This document shows positions 10,367 to 20,838 of a stretch of DNA of 64,000 bases, one piece after another. Location of the stretch: assembly GCA_009760885.1 (NCBI GenBank), contig CM019696.1:43494358-43558357 (forward strand). The letters run 5' to 3'. The notes beneath the pieces are model-generated. The model saw nothing but the letters and a program-made list of their open reading frames with translations, did not search any database and was not told where the DNA came from. The DNA is from Achatina immaculata (Eukaryota > Mollusca > Gastropoda > Stylommatophora > Achatinidae). The translations under genes were made by a program, and so were the position numbers. Position 1 is the stretch's first letter, and the number at the start of each line of letters is the position of its first letter.

Positions 10367-13300
10367 TCTTATTGATGTTTATGAGACCGTGACTGAGAAG
10401 TGGATGTCTTGTTTGAGATCCCCTATCAAAGGAGAAGTAAGACGCCTCCTTACCTCCGTCAGTCTACGGGACACCCTTGGGCAAGGTGGAGTACCCGTAT
10501 GGCCCCCCGATCAGGGTGACGTGAAGCCATGGGAGCAGGTGGTGGATGGAATGGGAGAGCAGCTGACAGATAATGTTGGTTATGGTCACCATTCTATGAT
10601 GGTAGGCAGATGATCTCAATGTAGGGACAATGGCTACGATCACTGACTAGTACAGTCACTGCCCGGAAGGAAAGCAATGGTAAACTACCTTCTGGAAATA
10701 TACCAAGAAACCCAAGCAGCAATCATGGAAAGTCAAATAGGAAAAAAATCTGGTGGTGAGTCCCCCAGGCCAGATAGATCTAATTTTAACACTGGGGAAG
10801 AGTGTGAGGCAGAGGTCGGTACTAGTAATTGTGATGACGGACAAAATCCTGACGGTGTTACCAAGGAAAACCCCTGTATCAAACTAAAAAGAAAAATAAG
10901 AGTAGGAACATGGAATGTAAGAAGTATGTATGAGGGAAAATATCAAGTAATAAGTGACGAGATGAAAAGAACGCGGATACACATTTTGGGAATCTGCGAA
11001 CATCGATGGAAAGGATCAGGACACTTTAAGAGCGAGAATGATAATATATTTATATATTCTGGCGGAGAAGTAGGAGGAAAGAATGGAGTGGCTTTTTATT
11101 TGGACAAATCAACATCAAAAGCATTACTAGGCTACAATCCAGTAAGTGATAGAATCCTAACAATCAGACTTAAGGGCATTCCTAGAAATGTAACAGTCAT
11201 CCAGGTATATGCACCTACATCAGCAGCAGAAGAAGATGAAGTAGAACATTTTTATAACACACTGCAGACGACAATGGACCAGGTACGGAAAAATGATATT
11301 GTATTTATAATGGGTGATTTTAATGCAAAAATTGGTACAGAAAGAGCAGAAGATGAAGGACATGTTGTAGGGAAATTTAGCATAAGACACAGAAATGAGG
11401 CAGGTGACAATCTAATGGCGTTTTGTATGGAAAATGAGCTAATGATCGCTAACACACTTTTTAAACAACATCCAAGAAGACTTTACACATGGACATCACC
11501 TGATGGGAAAACCAGGAATCAAATAGATTACATTTTAGTGCAGAGAAGGTGGAGGTCAAGCATAACATCAGCAAAAACTTTACCAGGTGCTTATTGTGAC
11601 ACGGACCATGAGTTATTAATAGCAGACATGAAGATAAAGATAAAAAAGATAGTTATGGGATCAAGACTACTCCGCTTTGACCTTACAAATATACCAGAAC
11701 AATACGGTATAGAAGTGAAGAACCGTTTCGAAATCCTGATGGCTGTACAGGAAGAGATGACACCAGATGAATTGGCTACGCAGGCCAAAGATATCTTAGT
11801 AACAACAGCTAAAGACATGGTTCCAGTAAAGAAAACACAAAGGAATAGATGGATCACAGCAGGTACACTAGAACTGATAAAACAATGTAGAGAATTGAAG
11901 ACGCAATGGAGAGTGACAAACAACAACAAAGATAAATATAAAACTTTAACAAAAGAAGTACGAAGAAACATAAGAAAAGACAAAAAACAATACATACAAG
12001 ATTGTTGTGAAAGAATAGAAGAACATCAGAGGTGTGGAAGAGATAGTGAAATGTTTAAAGAAATGAAGACATTGACGAGAAATGTCACACCTAAGCTAAA
12101 TGTAATTTGTGATGAGATGGGGAATACCCTGACAGAGACAGAGGAAATTCTGGAAAGATGGAAGGAATATTGCAAAAGAATGTATGAAACAACCGACTGT
12201 GGAAGCAGATATCAACAGTGTGAATTATTATTGGAGGAGAAAGAACCCGAACCGACAATGGAAGAAGTTTTATGGGCAATAAAGAGTCTGAAAAATGGTA
12301 AATCACCAGGATGTGATGAGATAACCGCTGAATTTATTAAAGCAGGAGGAAAGGAGTGTGCAAAAATCTATCATGCACTGTGTAAAAAGATATGGCATTC
12401 AGGTATTTGGCCAAAAGATTGGAAAAGAACTGTATTCATACCACTGCCAAAAAAGGGTAACCTGAAATTATGCACCAACTACAGAACTGTTGCCCTGATT
12501 AGTCATGCCAGTAAAATTCTGTTAAAAATCATAATGGGTAGACTTCGAAAGAAAATAGAAGAAGAAGTCAATATGGTCCAAGCTGGCTTCAGGCAAGGAA
12601 GAGGATCAAGAGATCATATATTCAATCTAAGATTAATAATAGAGAAACGCAGGGAGTTTAATGTGAATCTATATTTATCCTTTATAGACTACTCAAAGGC
12701 ATTTGATTGTGTACAACACCAGAAACTTTGGGAAATAATGGAAAAAATGGGATTTCCAACACATTTGATACAATTAACATCACTGCTGTATTTAGACCAA
12801 CAAGCAGCAGTAAGAATAAATGGTGAAACAACAAGTTGGTTTGACATAAAACAAGGGGTCCGTCAGGGGTGCATATTGTCACCCTACTTATTTAACTTGT
12901 ATACTGAAAATATAATGAGGAATGTTAGAGAAGATGTAGACAAAGAATATTACGATGCCATAACAGTTGGAGGTTATGAAATACCAGAGATTAGATATGC
13001 TGATGACACAGTATTGCTGTCCACAACACAAGAAGGAATGGAAAAACTAATTATGTCAGTCCGCAAGAACAGCGAAGAGCAGAACCTCTATCTTAATGCA
13101 AAGAAAACTAAAGTGATGACAACTGACAAAACACACAAGGCAACTGAAATATGTATCAATGAGGAAAAACTGGAAGAAGTGGAGAGTTTTGAATATCTTG
13201 GATCACTACTAACTAATAATGGAGATACAATGAGGGAAATTAAACGGAGGACATCTATTGCTCTTCAGAAAGTAAAACAAATAAAGAATCTGTATAGAGG

Positions 13301-13787
13301 AGCAGACAGAACCACAAAAATAAGATTTTTAAGGGCATGCATCTTTCCTATCGCAACATATGCCTGTGAGACCTGGACACTTAACAAAACAGCTGAGAAG
13401 CACATAAATGCCTTTGAATGTAAATGCTATAGAAGAGTTCTCCAAATATCGTGGACACAAAAAAGAACAAATATATCTATACTACAAGAGCTTAATATTG
13501 AAGAAGGTTGGCTAGTAAAGAGGATTAAAGAGAGAAAACTTAAATATTTTGGCCACATTAAACGTCATGATAATTTAGAGAAGGCCGTATTGGACGGATA
13601 CATAATGGGAAAAAGAAAAAGAGGAAGACCGAAACGAAGATGGCTGCAAGACATCGTTGATGATCTGGAAATGGATGCAGCAGCAGCAGGCCATCTTGCT
13701 CACAACCGAGAGGCCTACAGGAGTGCTGTTTGGGAGGCAAAGTTCCACAAGGGACATGCAAAGGAATGAATGAATGAACAATGTGGC
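10367..13787 (+). mobile_element. Intact RTE/CFDP2-like LINE
   Basis: The element has a 5' leader of about 310 bp containing CCCGGAAGGAAAGCAATGG just before the ORF, a typical leader-like word in RTE-type elements. One long ORF follows, then an 18-bp 3' end with three GAAT/TGAA steps. It is inserted head-to-head with the CR1-like element, inside its ORF1. Compact single-ORF structure, APE endonuclease plus RT and a short simple-repeat tail fit the RTE group (or related Proto2-like elements). Older relatives occur in the window at 1-960, 48862-49480 and 54425-55820, so the family has been active here repeatedly. Confidence 0.9.
10677..13769 (+). CDS. RTE-like polyprotein: APE endonuclease and reverse transcriptase
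   Basis: This 1030-residue uninterrupted ORF encodes the enzyme for target-primed reverse transcription. After a polar N-terminal 70 residues comes the endonuclease: RVGTWNVRSM near 75, GICEHRW, MGDFNAKIG near 211, NQIDYILV and DTDHELLI near 308. The RT follows: SPGCDEITAEF near 543, LPKKGN, QAGFRQGRGSRD, FIDYSKAFDC near 669, GVRQGCILSPYLFN and the catalytic RYADDTVLL at about 772-780. The C-terminal region has CETWTLNK, a Cys pair ECKC and a basic segment GKRKRGRPKRRW. All key residues are present and there is no stop or frameshift, so the copy may be competent. I use the first Met at 10677; another Met about 16 codons later is equally possible. The protein family is often annotated as craniofacial development protein 2-like in animal genomes, which is a mislabel of LINE origin. 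Confidence 0.93.
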   Translation: MVNYLLEIYQETQAAIMESQIGKKSGGESPRPDRSNFNTGEECEAEVGTSNCDDGQNPDGVTKENPCIKLKRKIRVGTWNVRSMYEGKYQVISDEMKRTRIHILGICEHRWKGSGHFKSENDNIFIYSGGEVGGKNGVAFYLDKSTSKALLGYNPVSDRILTIRLKGIPRNVTVIQVYAPTSAAEEDEVEHFYNTLQTTMDQVRKNDIVFIMGDFNAKIGTERAEDEGHVVGKFSIRHRNEAGDNLMAFCMENELMIANTLFKQHPRRLYTWTSPDGKTRNQIDYILVQRRWRSSITSAKTLPGAYCDTDHELLIADMKIKIKKIVMGSRLLRFDLTNIPEQYGIEVKNRFEILMAVQEEMTPDELATQAKDILVTTAKDMVPVKKTQRNRWITAGTLELIKQCRELKTQWRVTNNNKDKYKTLTKEVRRNIRKDKKQYIQDCCERIEEHQRCGRDSEMFKEMKTLTRNVTPKLNVICDEMGNTLTETEEILERWKEYCKRMYETTDCGSRYQQCELLLEEKEPEPTMEEVLWAIKSLKNGKSPGCDEITAEFIKAGGKECAKIYHALCKKIWHSGIWPKDWKRTVFIPLPKKGNLKLCTNYRTVALISHASKILLKIIMGRLRKKIEEEVNMVQAGFRQGRGSRDHIFNLRLIIEKRREFNVNLYLSFIDYSKAFDCVQHQKLWEIMEKMGFPTHLIQLTSLLYLDQQAAVRINGETTSWFDIKQGVRQGCILSPYLFNLYTENIMRNVREDVDKEYYDAITVGGYEIPEIRYADDTVLLSTTQEGMEKLIMSVRKNSEEQNLYLNAKKTKVMTTDKTHKATEICINEEKLEEVESFEYLGSLLTNNGDTMREIKRRTSIALQKVKQIKNLYRGADRTTKIRFLRACIFPIATYACETWTLNKTAEKHINAFECKCYRRVLQISWTQKRTNISILQELNIEEGWLVKRIKERKLKYFGHIKRHDNLEKAVLDGYIMGKRKRGRPKRRWLQDIVDDLEMDAAAAGHLAHNREAYRSAVWEAKFHKGHAKE

Positions 13788-15087
13788 TATCTTGTAAAAC
13801 TTGAAACCTATTACTTATCTGCACATCAATAGGGTAAGCTAAATTTTCAGGTGCTACCTTTATAGGTGTTGTGGTGCTGGTGTGTTTCTCTTGTGCAGCT
13901 CCTTGCTGTGGCGTGTCTTCTTTGTTGATATCTGGTGAACTTGTGCATGAATTTACAGTCATATTGTCTGTGTCAGCAGTCACTTCTTGAATACTTGTCA
14001 ACACTTCCTTGTTGTGTCTGCGTGGCTCACTCTGCCATTCTGATAACATGAGTCTCATTTTAGCATTTTCATCTCTCAGTGACGTAAGTTCAGCCCTGAG
14101 ACTGTCATTCTCCAGCTTGAATGAGTGCTTAATCTCCGCTGCCGTGTCAGTAATAAGGTTTATGACGAGGTCTTTGACTACCTGAAGTATGTTCTGGCTA
14201 CATAATGTAGCTAAGTTTTCCTCGACAACTCTAGACTGCTGAGATACATGTGGTGAATCAGCCACACTAGATGTAGAGAACTCAGGCGCTGGAGCTTCAC
14301 TGTCGTCTCGGTTTTCCACATCAGCTAAACTGTTGCTGGTGGAGTGTTCTAGCATTGTCTGAATGTCAGTAGGTTCAGCTGAGGTGCTTGCCTGATCTGA
14401 CAGGGCTTTGTCAGTAAGATCAGCACTGGTACAGTTGGTGAATTGTTCTTGCATGTCGGTGGTGGTAGCGTCTTGATTTATATCAGTGGGGACAGTATCG
14501 TGTCCGTCACTGGTGGTGATGGCCGGTCTGTCACTCATGGCAACAGATGATAGAGATGGCTTCACTGTAGCTGTCAGTCGCAGGAAAGGTTTTAAAGCTT
14601 CATCCTGAATACGACTGAAGTCATCTGTCAACCAAGAGTCGACATCATGAGCACCACCTTGAACCAATATTTTATTTCTTGTATGCTACAGGTGGATAGT
14701 TACAAGCGGTGTTTTTATAAAGTCCTCCACATTTGCACCATTTTTATCTGCCCTCTCTTCTGTGTGGTCGTGATAGTACTCTCTGAACGCTTGTTTCACG
14801 CACTCATAATCGAGTGTGTTGTTGACAAGAACGACCAAGCATTGTCCCTCGTTGGTCCTTGTTATTGTAAGGCCGGGGACTTTGTCGCACCCACGGAGCT
14901 TGGTATTTATCGCTTTTCTTTTGTTCAGGGAGTAATTCTTTACAGCCGCCGGCCGCAGTACATCCCGTCTTCTTGTCTGGCTAGCTTCTTCTACATCATC
15001 TTCTACATCATCGTCTCTACTACAAGATAACATTGTCAGCTTATGATGCAATACATTATGACAGCCATTGTAGTCACGCCTGGCCAC
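13788..15087 (-). pseudogene. CR1-like ORF1, N-terminal part (copy 1)
   Basis: From the Met at 15087 a 133-residue segment (starting MARRDYNGCHNV) ends at a TAG at 14686-14688. The same frame then continues without another stop, through GGAHDVDSWLTDDF, a Ser/Thr-rich acidic stretch and a predicted coiled coil (LENDSLRAELTSLRDENAK), to RFQVLQD at the RTE insertion. The coiled coil would suit multimerisation of an ORF1 protein. The TAG is in both tandem copies, so it predates the duplication. Frames extending beyond 13788 read into the RTE-like element and are not real. Confidence 0.85.
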
Positions 15088-15340
15088 ACGATGACCTAGT
15101 TACAATAAGCCGCGTGGTCACGGGCTAGGCTAGTATTAGACAAAGAGCTTATATATGTTACATATACTGTTCTAACATTTTGATAAATATTTAACAAACT
15201 ACATGGATTTTTAAAATGTCACATATTTCACCACAAGCACAAGCACAAGTGAATTCCAGTGGTATCCATTTCACGTCACAATCTTATAAAATGACACTGG
15301 TAAAAATCCAAATGTAGGAGCTAAAATAAACACGTCCCAT
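15088..15340 (-). other. Probable CR1-like 5' UTR (copy 1)
   Basis: About 250 bp upstream of the ORF1 Met, GC-poor except next to the ORF. By position it would contain the internal promoter of the element, but I recognise no specific promoter motif and the true 5' boundary is unproven. Confidence 0.5.
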
Positions 15341-15574
15341 CACATTAGACGTCATGATAATTTAGAGAAGGCCGTATTGGACGGATACATAATGGGAAAA
15401 AGAAAAAGAGGAAGACCGAAACGAAGATGGCTGCAAGACATCGTTGATGATCTGGAAATGGATGCAGCAGCAGCAGGCCATCTTGCTCACAACCGAGAGG
15501 CCTACAGGAGTGCTGTTTGGGAGGCAAAGTTCCACAAGGGACATGCAAAGGAATGAATGAATGAACAATGTGGC
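15341..15574 (+). mobile_element. Duplicated RTE-like 3' end
   Basis: Second copy of 13554-13787: the last 72 codons of the RTE-like protein and its GAAT tail, produced by the tandem duplication and not by a separate insertion. It lacks any 5' part and is inert. Confidence 0.9.
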
Positions 15575-16874
15575 TATCTTGTAAAACTTGAAACCTATTA
15601 CTTATCTGCACATCAATAGGGTAAGCTAAATTTTCAGGTGCTACCTTTATAGGTGTTGTGGTGCTGGTGTGTTTCTCTTGTGCAGCTCCTTGCTGTGGCG
15701 TGTCTTCTTTGTTGATATCTGGTGAACTTGTGCATGAATTTACAGTCATATTGTCTGTGTCAGCAGTCACTTCTTGAATACTTGTCAACACTTCCTTGTT
15801 GTGTCTGCGTGGCTCACTCTGCCATTCTGATAACATGAGTCTCATTTTAGCATTTTCATCTCTCAGTGACGTAAGTTCAGCCCTGAGACTGTCATTCTCC
15901 AGCTTGAATGAGTGCTTAATCTCCGCTGCCGTGTCAGTAATAAGGTTTATGACGAGGTCTTTGACTACCTGAAGTATGTTCTGGCTACATAATGTAGCTA
16001 AGTTTTCCTCGACAACTCTAGACTGCTGAGATACATGTGGTGAATCAGCCACACTAGATGTAGAGAACTCAGGCGCTGGAGCTTCACTGTCGTCTCGGTT
16101 TTCCACATCAGCTAAACTGTTGCTGGTGGAGTGTTCTAGCATTGTCTGAATGTCAGTAGGTTCAGCTGAGGTGCTTGCCTGATCTGACAGGGCTTTGTCA
16201 GTAAGATCAGCACTGGTACAGTTGGTGAATTGTTCTTGCATGTCGGTGGTGGTAGCGTCTTGATTTATATCAGTGGGGACAGTATCGTGTCCGTCACTGG
16301 TGGTGATGGCCGGTCTGTCACTCATGGCAACAGATGATAGAGATGGCTTCACTGTAGCTGTCAGTCGCAGGAAAGGTTTTAAAGCTTCATCCTGAATACG
16401 ACTGAAGTCATCTGTCAACCAAGAGTCGACATCATGAGCACCACCTTGAACCAATATTTTATTTCTTGTATGCTACAGGTGGATAGTTACAAGCGGTGTT
16501 TTTATAAAGTCCTCCACATTTGCACCATTTTTATCTGCCCTCTCTTCTGTGTGGTCGTGATAGTACTCTCTGAACGCTTGTTTCACGCACTCATAATCGA
16601 GTGTGTTGTTGACAAGAACGACCAAGCATTGTCCCTCGTTGGTCCTTGTTATTGTAAGGCCGGGGACTTTGTCGCACCCACGGAGCTTGGTATTTATCGC
16701 TTTTCTTTTGTTCAGGGAGTAATTCTTTACAGCCGCCGGCCGCAGTACATCCCGTCTTCTTGTCTGGCTAGCTTCTTCTACATCATCTTCTACATCATCG
16801 TCTCTACTACAAGATAACATTGTCAGCTTATGATGCAATACATTATGACAGCCATTGTAGTCACGCCTGGCCAC
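15575..16874 (-). pseudogene. CR1-like ORF1, N-terminal part (copy 2)
   Basis: Exact second copy of 13788-15087, including the internal TAG (now at 16473-16475) and the coiled coil. It has no esterase half or ORF2 behind it. Its 5' region follows at 16875-17127. Confidence 0.88.
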
Positions 16875-17137
16875 ACGATGACCTAGTTACAATAAGCCGC
16901 GTGGTCACGGGCTAGGCTAGTATTAGACAAAGAGCTTATATATGTTACATATACTGTTCTAACATTTTGATAAATATTTAACAAACTACATGGATTTTTA
17001 AAATGTCACATATTTCACCACAAGCACAAGCACAAGTGAATTCCAGTGGTATCCATTTCACGTCACAATCTTATAAAATGACACTGGTAAAAATCCAAAT
17101 GTAGGAGCTAAAATAAACACGTCCCATCACATTAGAC

Positions 17138-18350
17138 TATGGAGAGCGAAGACGTGAGAAATAAGGAGAGAGTGAGAGAGAGAAGAAGTGAGAAATAAGG
17201 AGAGAGTGAGAGAGAGAAGAAGTGAGAAATAAGGAGAGAGTGAGAGAGAGAAGAAGTGAGAAATAAGGAGAGAGTGAGAGAGAAATAAGAAGAGAGTGAG
17301 AGAGAAGAAGTGAGAAATAAGGAGAGAGTGAGAGAGAGAAGAAGTGAGAAATAAGGAGAGAGTGAGAGAGAGAGAAGAAGTGAGAAATAAGGAGAGAGTG
17401 AGAGAGAGAAGAAGTGAGAAATAAGGAGAGAGTGAGAGAGAAATAAGAAGAGAGTGAGGGAGATAAGAAGTGAGAAATAAGGAGAGAGTGAGAGAGAGAA
17501 GAAGTGAGAAATAAGGAGAGAGTGAGAGAGAGAAGAAGTGAGAAATAAGGAGAGAGTGAGAGAGAGAGAAGTGAGAAATAAGGAGAGAGTGAGAGAGAGA
17601 AGAAGTGAGAAATAAGGAGAGAGTGAGAGAGAAGAAGTGAGAAATAAGGAGAGAGTGAGAGAGAAATAAGAAGAGAGTGAGGGAGATAAGAAGTGAGAAA
17701 TAAGGAGAGAGTGAGAGAGAGAAGAAGTGAGAAATAAGGAGAGAGTGAGAGAGAGAAGAAGTGAGAAATAAGGAGAGAGTGAGAGAGAGAAGAAGTGAGA
17801 AATAAGGAGAGAGTGAGAGAGAAATAAGAAGAGAGTGAGGGAGATAAGAAGTGAGAAATAAGGAGAGAGTGAGAGAGAAATAAGGAGAGAGTGAGAGAGA
17901 GAAGAAGTGAGAAATAAGGAGAGAGTGAGAGAGAGAAGAAGTGAGAAATAAGGAGAGAGTGAGAGAGAGAAGAAGTGAGAAATAAGGAGAGAGTGAGGGA
18001 GATAAGAAGTGAGAAATAAGAAGAGAGTGAGTGAGAGAAGAAGAGAGTGAGAGAGAGAAGAAGTGAGAAATAAGGAGAGAGTGAGAGAGAAATAAGAAGA
18101 GAGTGAGGGAGATAAGAAGAGAGTGAGGGAGAGAAGAAGTGAGAAATAAGAAGAGAGTGAGGGAGAGAAGAAGAGAGTGAGGGAGAGAAGAAATGAGAAA
18201 TAAGAAGAGAGTGAGGGAGATAAGAAGTGAGATGTAGGAAGAGTGAGGGAGATAAGAAGTGAGAAATAAGGAGAAAGTGAGGGAGAGAAGAAGTGAGATC
18301 TAGGGAGAGAATGAGGGTGGAAAGAATTGAGAAGTAGAGAGAGAGTGAGA
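17138..18350. repeat. 34-bp purine-rich satellite, right block
   Basis: Units contain GAGAAATAAGGAGAGAGTGA followed by GAGAGAGAAGAAGT, about 35 copies, with length variants caused by GA slippage and a recurrent AAATAAGAAGAGAGTGAGGG variant. It is the continuation of the block ending at 5828, separated by the CR1-like insertion and its duplication. This right block is clearly more homogeneous than the left. Confidence 0.95.
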
Positions 18351-18353
18351 TAT

Positions 18354-18393
18354 AGCTTCAGTTTTATTTATAAAGTGTGAAGAATTCAGCACA
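18354..18393 (-). mobile_element. CR1-type 3' end remnant
   Basis: AGCTTCAG...AAGTGTGAAGAA...CAGCAC matches, as an inverted copy, the sequence at 20587-20632, and both resemble the 3' terminal stretch of the CR1-like elements (AAGAATTGGGCACGCAGGCC). Only about 40 bp remain, between the purine satellite and the 30-bp array. Confidence 0.6.
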
Positions 18394-19755
18394 TGTGGTC
18401 AATGATGTATTACCGTGGACACATATGGTCAATGATGTATTACCGTGGTTACATGTGGTCAATGATGTATTACCGTGGACACATGTGGTCAGTGATGTAT
18501 TACCATGGACACATGTGGTCAATGATGTATTACCGTGGTCACATGTGGTCAATGATGTATTACCGTGGACACATGTGGTCAATGATGTGTTACCGTGGAC
18601 ACAATTGGCCAGTGATGTATTACCGTGGACACATGTCGTCAATGATGTATTACCGTGGATACATGTGGTCAGTGATGTATTACCGTGGACACATGTGGTC
18701 AGTGATGTATTACCGTGGACACATGTGGTCAATGATGTATTACCGTGGTCACATGTCGTCAACGATGTATTACCGTGGACACATGTGGTCAATGATGTAT
18801 TACCGTGGACACATGTGGCCAGTGATGTATTACCGTGGACACATGTGGTCAATGATGTATTACCGTGGACACATGTGGCCAGTGATGTATTACCGTGGAC
18901 ACATGTGGTCAATGATGTATTACCGTGAACACATGTGGTCAATGATGTATTACCGTGGACACATGTGGTCAGTGATGTATTACCATGGACACATGTGGTA
19001 ACTGATGTATTACGGTGGACACATGTGGTCAATGATGTATTACCGTGGACACATGTGATCAATGATGTATTACCGTGAACACATGTGGTCAGTGATGTAT
19101 TACCGTGGACACATGTGGTCAATTATGTATTACCGTGGACATATGTAGTCTCTGATGTATTACAGTGGACACATGTGGTCAATTATGTATTACCTGGACA
19201 TATGTAGTCAATGATGTATTACCGTGCACACATGTGGTCAATGATGTATTACCGTGGACACATGTGATCAATGATGTATTACCGTTCACACATGTGGTCA
19301 GTGATGTATTACCGTGGACATATATGGTCAAGGATGTATTACAGTGGACACATGTGGTCAGTTATGTATTACCGTGGACACATGTGGTCAATAATGTATT
19401 ACCGTGAACACATGTGGTCAATGATGCTTTACCGTTCATACATGTTGTCAGTGATGTATTACCGTGGACATATGTGGTCAATGATGTATTATCGTGGACA
19501 CATGTGATCAGTGATGTATTATCGTGGACACATGTGATCAGTGATGTATTATCGTGGACACATGTGATCAGTGATGTATTATCGTGGACACATGTTTTCA
19601 GTGATGTATTACCGTGGACACATGTGGTCAGTGATGTATTACCGTGGACACATGTGGTCAATGATGTATTACCGTGGACACATGTGGTCAGTGATGTATT
19701 ACCATGGACACATGTGGTCAATGATGTATTACCGTGGATACATGTGGTCAGTGGT
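18394..19755. repeat. 30-bp satellite
   Basis: About 45 units contain ACATGTGGTCAATGATGTAT followed by TACCGTGGAC. The 30-bp period gives open frames on both strands (for example repeated THVVNDVLPW and NTSLTTCVHG), which shift and break where units gain or lose a base. There is no start context, splice pattern or homology to support coding. Most units contain the palindrome CACATGTG. Confidence 0.95.
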
Positions 19756-19794
19756 GTGTGATCGTAGCCTCAAAAATCAGTGGCATATGACCGT

Positions 19795-20385
19795 AGGCAC
19801 ATATTCTCAACCATGGTCTAAGATTCAAATGACAGTTCTGTTACCTCACAAACAAAGGACAGTTTCTCTATGAGAAGACACACGTGACAATTCCACTTTT
19901 ACCTCATAAAGAAATGAAAGTTCTCACAAGATGTCACATGGAGCTGAGAGTTCCTCTCTGACCTGATCTAACATTTCTCCCATAGTTTAAGACAAAGCGA
20001 CGATTCTTTTTGATCAGAGACTCAAATAAGTCCTTCCATCATCTTACACTCAAATGACAGCTCTTTCATGATATCACATTCAAATAACAGCTTTTCTATG
20101 ACCTCACACTCTAATGGCTCTTTGTTCTAACACTCAAGTGACAGCTCTCTCATGAAATCACGCTCAAACAACAGCTATCTCATTATGTCACGCTAAAAAA
20201 CAGCTATCTCATAATGTCACACTCAAACAACACTTATCTCATAAAGTCATACTCAAATGACAGCTATCTCATAAAGTCATACTCAAATAACAGCTATCTC
20301 ATAAAGTCATACTCAAATGACAGCTATCTCATAAAGTCATACTCAAATGACAGCTATCTTATGATGTCATATTCTAATGATAGAT
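19795..20385. repeat. Degenerate 30-bp repeat
   Basis: Units read roughly CTATCTCATAAAGTCATACT then CAAATGACAG. The last five or six (20225-20370) are nearly identical; earlier ones are progressively diverged. Confidence 0.8.
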
Positions 20386-20454
20386 GTTACACTTACATGT
20401 TCCACCATAAACGCGCTCTCAAACACACGTCGCACAAAATTCGTCTATCAAGTT

Positions 20455-20638
20455 TGGATCTTTCTCTCTCCTTTCCTCTCTTTCCCTCTCTTTCTTTCTC
20501 TCTTACTTTTACTCTCTCTCTTTCTGTCTTTGTATTTCTCTCCCTCTCTCTGTCTTTTTCATTCTCTCAATGAAAGACTGTCAAACGAGCCTGCGTGCCG
20601 AGTTCTTCACACTTTCTAAATAAGCTGAAGCTCTTTCT

Positions 20639-20672
<34 letters not shown>

Positions 20673-20792
20673 TTCTCTCTCCCTCACTCTATCCTCTCTC
20701 CCCTTTTCTTCATTTCTATTTCTCTCTTCACATGCCTTGCTGTGCTCAGTATTGTACTACTCGCCCTGGTTTTCTCCCTGACATATTCACTC

Positions 20793-20838
<46 letters not shown>

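Larger units (their letters stand above)
5828..15340 (-). mobile_element. Near full-length CR1-like LINE, split by a nested insertion
   Basis: On the minus strand it runs from a 5' region (about 15340-15088) through ORF1, then ORF2 with APE-type endonuclease and reverse transcriptase, to a 3' UTR ending near 5828 with a short GATT-like tail. Excluding the 3.4-kb RTE-like insertion (10367-13787) it is about 6.1 kb. Both flanks are the 34-bp purine satellite. ORF1 carries an SGNH esterase domain, a known feature of CR1-like ORF1 proteins. ORF1 has an in-frame stop and an insertion, and ORF2 has two frameshifts and a stop, so this copy cannot move autonomously. The exact 5' end is uncertain because the last bases before 15340 could be flank. 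Confidence 0.88.
13554..17127. repeat. Tandem duplication, 1787-bp period
   Basis: Bases 13554-15340 recur as 15341-17127. Every long frame of copy 1 is repeated with the same length and sequence in copy 2, and I found no difference inside in the parts I compared. Each copy holds the last 216 bp of RTE-like coding sequence plus tail, and the CR1-like 5' region and ORF1 N-terminal half. At the junction the word CACATTA is shared: CACATTAAAC at 13554 (RTE side) and CACATTAGAC at 17128 (CR1 side). Confidence 0.93.

Noticed and set aside
13558..14667. A 369-codon minus-strand ORF as a separate gene
   Set aside because: The true content is the CR1-like ORF1 N-terminal part. The frame only begins after an internal TAG and its last about 77 codons read the antisense of the inserted RTE-like element.
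14647..15030. Plus-strand 127-codon ORF, present twice
   Set aside because: It is antisense to the CR1-like ORF1 and duplicated only because the block is duplicated.
18377..19001. Possible secreted repeat peptide (MWSMMYYRGH frames)
   Set aside because: The 30-bp satellite gives open frames on both strands; single-base indels break each. There is no signal peptide or promoter-like context.
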